Assembly (NCBI GenBank): GCA_002278855.1
Contig: NCGG01000003.1
Location: forward strand, 158,847 to 222,846
DNA: 64,000 nt
Direction of reading: 5' to 3'
Origin: Sphingomonadales bacterium 28-55-16
GTDB lineage: Bacteria > Pseudomonadota > Alphaproteobacteria > Sphingomonadales > Sphingomonadaceae
In this document: in pieces, positions 55,512 to 64,000 of the stretch
Position numbering within the stretch: the first letter of the stretch is position 1
How the letters are laid out: the number at the start of each line of letters is the position of its first letter
Position numbers and translations under genes: made by a program
Notes under the pieces: generated by a model
Databases searched by the model: none
Seen by the model: only the letters and a program-made list of their open reading frames with translations
Told to the model about the DNA's origin: nothing

Positions 55512-55533
55512 TATTCATTGCATGTAGCCCATA

Positions 55534-55848
55534 TCAATTGAGTGGAACGACAACCTCGTCAGGGGCAACGACATTCAATTCCTTGCGCATTAATTCGCCC
55601 GCCAGATCGGGGTCGACATTGTCGCGATCCAGCAAAAGTTGACGGTTGCGCAAAGCATCCCGTTCCTTTTGCAATTTTGCCAGTTCAATTTTCCGTTCGC
55701 TCAAGGCTGAACGATAGTCGGTCCATGCAATTATACCCGTTGGACCAAGCAAAGCGTATGAGGCAATGACAAGCAGCGCCAAAAGCGCCAGCGCTGGACC
55801 AACTACCGACTTTAAATATTCAGGCTTTTTGTTGCTGCGGGCCATCAT
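55534..55848 (-). CDS. ftsB: FtsB/DivIC-type septum formation initiator
   Basis: The 104-residue bitopic protein has a short cytoplasmic start, one membrane helix (ALALLALLVIASYALLGPTG) and a periplasmic coiled coil (RKIELAKLQKERDALRNRQL), the FtsB plan for divisome assembly with FtsL and FtsQ. It lies 43 bp after eno and 124 bp before pdhA, as in related genomes. The C-terminus after the coil has ELNVVAPDEVVVPL. Confidence 0.88.
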   Translation of the reverse strand: MMARSNKKPEYLKSVVGPALALLALLVIASYALLGPTGIIAWTDYRSALSERKIELAKLQKERDALRNRQLLLDRDNVDPDLAGELMRKELNVVAPDEVVVPLN

Positions 55849-55891
55849 GTACCTGAATCATATTTTACACTAAATGGCAAGAATATCGCGG

Positions 55892-57256
<1,365 letters not shown>

Positions 57257-57364
57257 TTAAAACTAAATTTGCGGTGCTATAGTTGACTAAGGCACCTGCA
57301 ATACAAATATGCATTGGTAGTAAGACCGAAGCTTTCGACACATTATGTAAAAGGAGTCATTCTT

Positions 57365-57898
57365 ATGGCCGACACCGAAAAGCCTAAAGCAGCCGCAAAG
57401 GCCGAACCCGCAAAAAAGGCGGCAGCAAAATCCGCAGCCAACAAACCCGCCCCGAAAACTAAAGCGAAACAGGCAGGCGCTGCTGCCCCTAAGGCTGTAG
57501 CAAAAGCGCAACCGGCCAACGCTAAAGCGGGCAATGCCAAATTCAAGGTCAAATCAGACATGAATGATTTCAAATCGCAGGCAACCGATAGCGTCCGGGC
57601 AGCGGCAACTAAAGGCAAAGACCTTGCCACCGAGGCAGTGGGCAGCATTGGCAAACTCATCCGCGATAGCGCGGGTACAATCGATGACAATGTTGGCAAG
57701 CAATATGGTGACTATGCGCGCAATGCTGCCGATATGGTTGAGGGCTTTGCTGGCAAAATGGATGCCAAGGATGTCGACGCGCTTGCAGAAGACGCGCGGC
57801 ATTTCATTCGCAAAAGCCCCGGGGTCGCCATAGGTGCTGCGGCCGCGATAGGCTTTGTTCTAGCACGCCTGGTGCGTTCGGGCGGCAAAGACGCGTAA
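57365..57898 (+). CDS. Lys/Ala-rich DUF883 (ElaB/YqjD-like) membrane-anchored protein
   Basis: Start ATG 57365 has AGGAG eight bases upstream. The 177-residue protein has a histone-H1-like N-terminal tail of Ala, Lys and Pro (PKAAAKAEPAKKAAAKSAAN), a helical middle (SVRAAATKGKDLATEAVGSI) and a C-terminal membrane helix preceded by HFIRKSPGVAIGAAAAIGFV, the DUF883 feature. E. coli relatives ElaB and YqjD bind ribosomes or protect membranes under stress. A TTGACT (57283-57288) with a loosely spaced TATGCA lies upstream as a possible promoter. The basic tail may bind nucleic acid; this is inference. Confidence 0.72.
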   Translation: MADTEKPKAAAKAEPAKKAAAKSAANKPAPKTKAKQAGAAAPKAVAKAQPANAKAGNAKFKVKSDMNDFKSQATDSVRAAATKGKDLATEAVGSIGKLIRDSAGTIDDNVGKQYGDYARNAADMVEGFAGKMDAKDVDALAEDARHFIRKSPGVAIGAAAAIGFVLARLVRSGGKDA

Positions 57899-57952
57899 AT
57901 CTTAACACGGGTGGCATTGCAAATTGCCCCCAATGGCCGATAAGCGGGTCCA

Positions 57953-58351
57953 ATGACGACGGACGAAACCAAATATAATGCGGCAGAAGATATTCCGCCG
58001 CCGATCGAACCAACAGCCAATGAACAAGTGGCGCTGGTGCTAGAAGACTTGCGAGCAATGGTGAAGGCAGAGATGCGCTATCACCGCGCGCGTCTTAACT
58101 ATACCGGCCAAGTGCTCCGTTGGTCTTTTCGTTATGCAGCAGTTGCGGCATTCGCTTTTGGCGGTGCATCTATTGCGCTTGTCCTTGGACTTGTGCTGAC
58201 ATTATCGCCGCTCATTGGTCCATTAGGGGCTACGTTAGTCGTCACGGTCAGCTTTGCGATCATTGGTGCTATATTTGGCGCTTTGGCTCAAAAATGGATG
58301 CGGAAAGTTTATTTTCCGGAGATTGAGAAAAATGTCGACGATGAAATCTGA
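57953..58351 (+). CDS. Phage-holin-family (YqjE-like) membrane protein
   Basis: The 132-residue protein has an acidic start, a cytoplasmic helix (LVLEDLRAMVKAEMRYHRAR) and two membrane helices (AAVAAFAFGGASIALVLGLV and GATLVVTVSFAIIGAIFG). This is the YqjE/Phage_holin_3_6 pattern, usually beside DUF883 genes as here. It is not evidence of a prophage. It overlaps the next gene by about 20 bp. Confidence 0.75.
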   Translation: MTTDETKYNAAEDIPPPIEPTANEQVALVLEDLRAMVKAEMRYHRARLNYTGQVLRWSFRYAAVAAFAFGGASIALVLGLVLTLSPLIGPLGATLVVTVSFAIIGAIFGALAQKWMRKVYFPEIEKNVDDEI

Positions 58352-58667
58352 CGAACCCGCTTTTACCGACCGCGAAAGCGTTATTTTGTCAAATGCGGAA
58401 CGGCGTTATTTGCGGCGAAAGCTCAAAGGCAGCATGGCAGCGACAGGGGAGGTTCTAAATCCCCGCAAACAGCTGCGTCGTTTGATTGAACGCAAATCGA
58501 CAGACGTTAAACAGTTCGTAGGCGAGACCGCTTACAGTGCGAAACGCCATGCCCCCATGATCGGTATTGTTGGGGCAAGTGCATTGCTGTTTGCGGCGCG
58601 TGGCCCGATTTCACGTTGGATTTCCAGCTTGCGACAGAGTAAAAACAAAACGCCCAACGGCAAATGA
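58332..58667 (+). CDS. Small membrane protein of the DUF883/holin cluster
   Basis: ATG 58332 (or 58341) gives about 111 residues: a charged helical part (NAERRYLRRKLKGSMAATGE), a basic stretch and a C-terminal membrane segment APMIGIVGASALLFAARGPI. It overlaps the 3' end of the holin-like gene by 20 bp. I recognise no family, although the layout resembles YqjK-type proteins found in the same setting. Confidence 0.6.
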   Translation: MSTMKSDEPAFTDRESVILSNAERRYLRRKLKGSMAATGEVLNPRKQLRRLIERKSTDVKQFVGETAYSAKRHAPMIGIVGASALLFAARGPISRWISSLRQSKNKTPNGK

Positions 58668-58681
58668 TATAGGATAGATAT

Positions 58682-59167
58682 ATGAGCAAGATTGGCGACA
58701 GCATCAAATCCGCAGCTGATAGCGCGAAAGCAAAAACCACCCAGTCAAGCGCCGCGGCGCGTAAAAAGGCATCGGAAGCTCTTGAAAAAAGCAAGGATGC
58801 AGCCGCCGCTGGCGTTGAACAGTCTAAAGGCCTCGCACGCCAGGCCAAGGCGAAAACAAGCGAAGGCATCGACAAGAACCCGCTGGCGATTGTGCTCGGC
58901 GGCGTTGCTATCGGGGCTATCATCGGTGCGCTTTTACCACATACGCAACGCGAAACAAAAATGCTGGGCAAGACCGGCAAGAAGCTGAACAAAAAGGCGC
59001 GTAAAATGGCCGAAGCTGCAAAAGTGGCAGGCATGAACCAAGTCGACACGCTCGGCCTCAATGGCGATGCGGTGCGTGCACAGTTCAGAGAGCTTGTCAG
59101 CAAGGCGGCTGTGGCTGTAAAGGCCGCTGGTCAGGCTGCTGCGGATGCAGCTAAAGAAAAAAATTAA
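58682..59167 (+). CDS. DUF883-like stress protein (second)
   Basis: The 161-residue protein is Ala/Lys-rich and helical (SIKSAADSAKAKTTQSSAAA), with a central hydrophobic segment NPLAIVLGGVAIGAIIGALL preceded by a Lys/Asn boundary, the YqjD-like feature. A further basic helical region and a second Ala-rich helix follow, so the membrane helix is in the middle instead of at the end. It lies 14 bp after the previous gene. Confidence 0.68.
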   Translation: MSKIGDSIKSAADSAKAKTTQSSAAARKKASEALEKSKDAAAAGVEQSKGLARQAKAKTSEGIDKNPLAIVLGGVAIGAIIGALLPHTQRETKMLGKTGKKLNKKARKMAEAAKVAGMNQVDTLGLNGDAVRAQFRELVSKAAVAVKAAGQAAADAAKEKN

Positions 59168-59177
59168 GGATAGTCGG

Positions 59178-59396
59178 TTGAGCGATACGAAGTTGCATCT
59201 GGTTTTTGGTGGCCGCGTGGAAAACCCACAGACCTTGAAATTTACCGACCTCGATAATTTGGACATCGTGGGTATGTTCGCCGATTACGCCAGTGCCGAA
59301 GAAGCATGGCGGGCAGCGGCCCAGCGCACGGTTGACGATGCCGAAATGAAATATGTCGTCGTGCACTTGCACAAGCTATTGCAACCCGAAAGCTGA
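59178..59396 (+). CDS. DUF4170 protein
   Basis: The TTG at 59178, preceded by AAGGA, gives 72 residues: SDTKLHLVFGGRVENPQTLK, then FTDLDNLDIVGMFADYASAE, and WRAAAQRTVDDAEMKYVVVH. This is the small alphaproteobacterial DUF4170 family, of unknown function. It follows the DUF883-like gene by 10 bp and ends 18 bp before the end of the rhomboid gene on the other strand. Confidence 0.8.
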   Translation: MSDTKLHLVFGGRVENPQTLKFTDLDNLDIVGMFADYASAEEAWRAAAQRTVDDAEMKYVVVHLHKLLQPES

Positions 59397-59414
59397 CAAG
59401 CGCCGCAGGCCCGA

Positions 59415-60077
59415 TTACGCTTTTCGATAGCGCCACAACAACATTGGACGCGCCAAAAGCATTCCGGCGACAAACCCCCCAATGTGGGACCAGATTGCAA
59501 TGCCAATCCCGATACCGGGGCCAACAAATCCTAAAGCCAGATTAAGGCCCACCCACGCCAAAGTGAGATGTAGTGGCCGTGCATAAGCGGCGGGAATCGG
59601 CCCCCATGCCTTGGGCTTTTTGTTAGGAAACAACAACGCATAGGCGCCAATAATGCCCGATATAGCGCCGCTTGCGCCAATTGCGGGTGCCATCATATCG
59701 ATGGACATTGGCCATGCCATAAACGACGCGAGCCATTCTGTTGCCGAAGCCGCATAGGCAGACAAGACATAGAGAGACAGGTAACAACCGCCACCCAAAA
59801 CGCGCTCCACCATTTTCCCAATCAGCAGCAACGTCAGCATGTTCATGACCACATGCATGATGCCGCCGTGCAGAAAAGCCGCCGACAAGGGCGTCAAATA
59901 TGTGGGAACCATAAAACCGGTGTCCGGAAACGCCACGGCCATCGTGCTAAAGCGGATTGGAAACAATCCACCTGCCATAACAGCATAACCCCACCAAGAT
60001 GGAACAAGCAGGATAGCGGCTATCACCAGATTGATGATGACCAATATGTTGGTCACAGGGCCACGCGGAAACTGCAT
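59415..60077 (-). CDS. Rhomboid-family intramembrane serine protease
   Basis: The 220-residue membrane protein has six helices with the rhomboid dyad: Ser in GASGAISGIIGAYALLFPN (GxSG) and His in WSHIGGFVAGMLLARP, plus the HGGIMHVVMNMLTL loop with the conserved His and Asn. It should cut membrane-spanning substrates. It lies 36 bp after greA on the same strand; the partners are unknown. Confidence 0.92.
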   Translation of the reverse strand: MQFPRGPVTNILVIINLVIAAILLVPSWWGYAVMAGGLFPIRFSTMAVAFPDTGFMVPTYLTPLSAAFLHGGIMHVVMNMLTLLLIGKMVERVLGGGCYLSLYVLSAYAASATEWLASFMAWPMSIDMMAPAIGASGAISGIIGAYALLFPNKKPKAWGPIPAAYARPLHLTLAWVGLNLALGFVGPGIGIGIAIWSHIGGFVAGMLLARPMLLWRYRKA

Positions 60078-60113
60078 ATCAGGCCATACAGCACTGCATG
60101 CAACAGCGCATGA

Positions 60114-60590
60114 TCAGATAAACTCGATTTTGGAAACGAGATAATATTTGTCACCGGACGGGACCGTAACCTCGATTTCATCGTCAACAATACGCCCAAT
60201 GAGGGCACGCCCCAATGGCGAATTATAAGAAATACGGCCTGCCTTTGCGTCTGCTTCCGTTTCACCGACCAGCTGATAGCGCACTGGCTTGTCATTTTCG
60301 TCCATCAAGGTGACCGTTGCACCAAAGACGATTTTTTCACCCGACAATGTTGAAGGGTCGATAATCTGGGCACGCCCAATCTTGTCCTCAATCTCGGAAA
60401 TCGAGGCCTCAACCTGCCCCTGACGTTCCTTAGCGGCATGATATTCAGCATTTTCCGACAGATCGCCATGCGCACGGGCCTCTTCGATTGCTTCCACAAT
60501 CATGGGGCGTTCGTCACGAAGGCGCTTCAGGTCGGTCGTCAGCTTTTCATAGCCTTCCGCCAACATCGGATATTTCTCAAAACTCGCCAT
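60114..60590 (-). CDS. greA: Transcription elongation factor GreA
   Basis: Start 60590 ([14 protein letters not shown]) gives 158 residues, the family length. The N-terminal coiled coil carries the acidic tip that enters RNA polymerase ([20 protein letters not shown]), and the FKBP-like C-terminal half has [20 protein letters not shown]. It rescues backtracked polymerase by stimulating transcript cleavage. It lies 98 bp after carB, a common alphaproteobacterial neighbour. Confidence 0.97.
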   Translation of the reverse strand: MASFEKYPMLAEGYEKLTTDLKRLRDERPMIVEAIEEARAHGDLSENAEYHAAKERQGQVEASISEIEDKIGRAQIIDPSTLSGEKIVFGATVTLMDENDKPVRYQLVGETEADAKAGRISYNSPLGRALIGRIVDDEIEVTVPSGDKYYLVSKIEFI

Positions 60591-60688
60591 CAGGCAAAAA
60601 CCCTTCGTCACAAAAATATCCCGACCGGACGAATGACAAACATCCATCCGATATGCAGTTCAATTGTCGGGGAAAGATACTGCGCCTG

Positions 60689-64000
<3,312 letters not shown>

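Noticed and set aside
57953..58351. Prophage holin
   Set aside because: The gene sits among DUF883 genes as in YqjE clusters, and no other phage gene is nearby.

Overview
The window looks like chromosome from an alphaproteobacterium of the order Sphingomonadales. The markers are the dusB-ntrB-ntrC-ntrY order, a fused ispDF, the eno-ftsB-pdhA-pdhB order with a lipoyl domain fused to PdhB, trmFO, and two large TonB-dependent receptors with sphingomonad-type signal peptides. GC content looks moderate by eye (not computed), which would fit a Sphingorhabdus- or Sphingopyxis-like lineage; that placement is inference. I see no insertion sequence, prophage, CRISPR array or rRNA.

Layout. 1-3945 (minus): nitrogen control (dusB, ntrB, ntrC, start of ntrY). 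4022-7041: isoprenoid, NMN-recycling, ubiquinone-binding and lipoate genes. 7120-9640 (plus): a tight four-gene unit for inorganic carbon (SbtA-type bicarbonate transporter, PII-like SbtB, beta-carbonic anhydrase, flavin-fold oxidase). 9715-14044: ettA, a secreted M28 peptidase with a small lipoprotein, an alpha/beta hydrolase. 14052-25787 (minus): a complete gspC-to-gspO type II secretion operon with almost every junction overlapping. 25961-30326 (minus): a lipoprotein/TonB-receptor pair. 30873-36474 (plus): a second TonB receptor coupled to a secreted phosphodiesterase, then a PlcP-like/Agt-like pair for membrane-lipid remodelling, preceded by a PHO-box-like site. 36996-41194: ferredoxin-NADP reductase, tRNA-Pro beside a broken tRNA-Ile2-like gene, an Lrp/AsnC regulator, a TPR protein, an SDR. 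41322-49285: gyrA, a DUF3089 protein, lysoplasmalogenase, nnrD, trmFO, an EF-hand protein and a squalene/phytoene-synthase-like protein. 49415-52969: an orphan TadG-TadE-TadE trio. 52993-57166 (minus): eno-ftsB-pdhA-pdhB. 57365-59396 (plus): five small genes, mostly DUF883/holin-like envelope-stress proteins. 59415-64000 (minus): carB-greA-rhomboid.

The most coherent biological story is phosphorus scavenging. The second receptor and its phosphodiesterase could release and import organophosphate, while PlcP/Agt would replace phospholipid with glycolipid. Weak PHO-box-like repeats also lie upstream of that receptor and of the secretion operon. The least explained parts are the Asp-rich surface lipoprotein with its receptor beside the secretion operon, a possible short transcript with its own terminator in the 30.5-30.8 kb gap, and the truncated tRNA.
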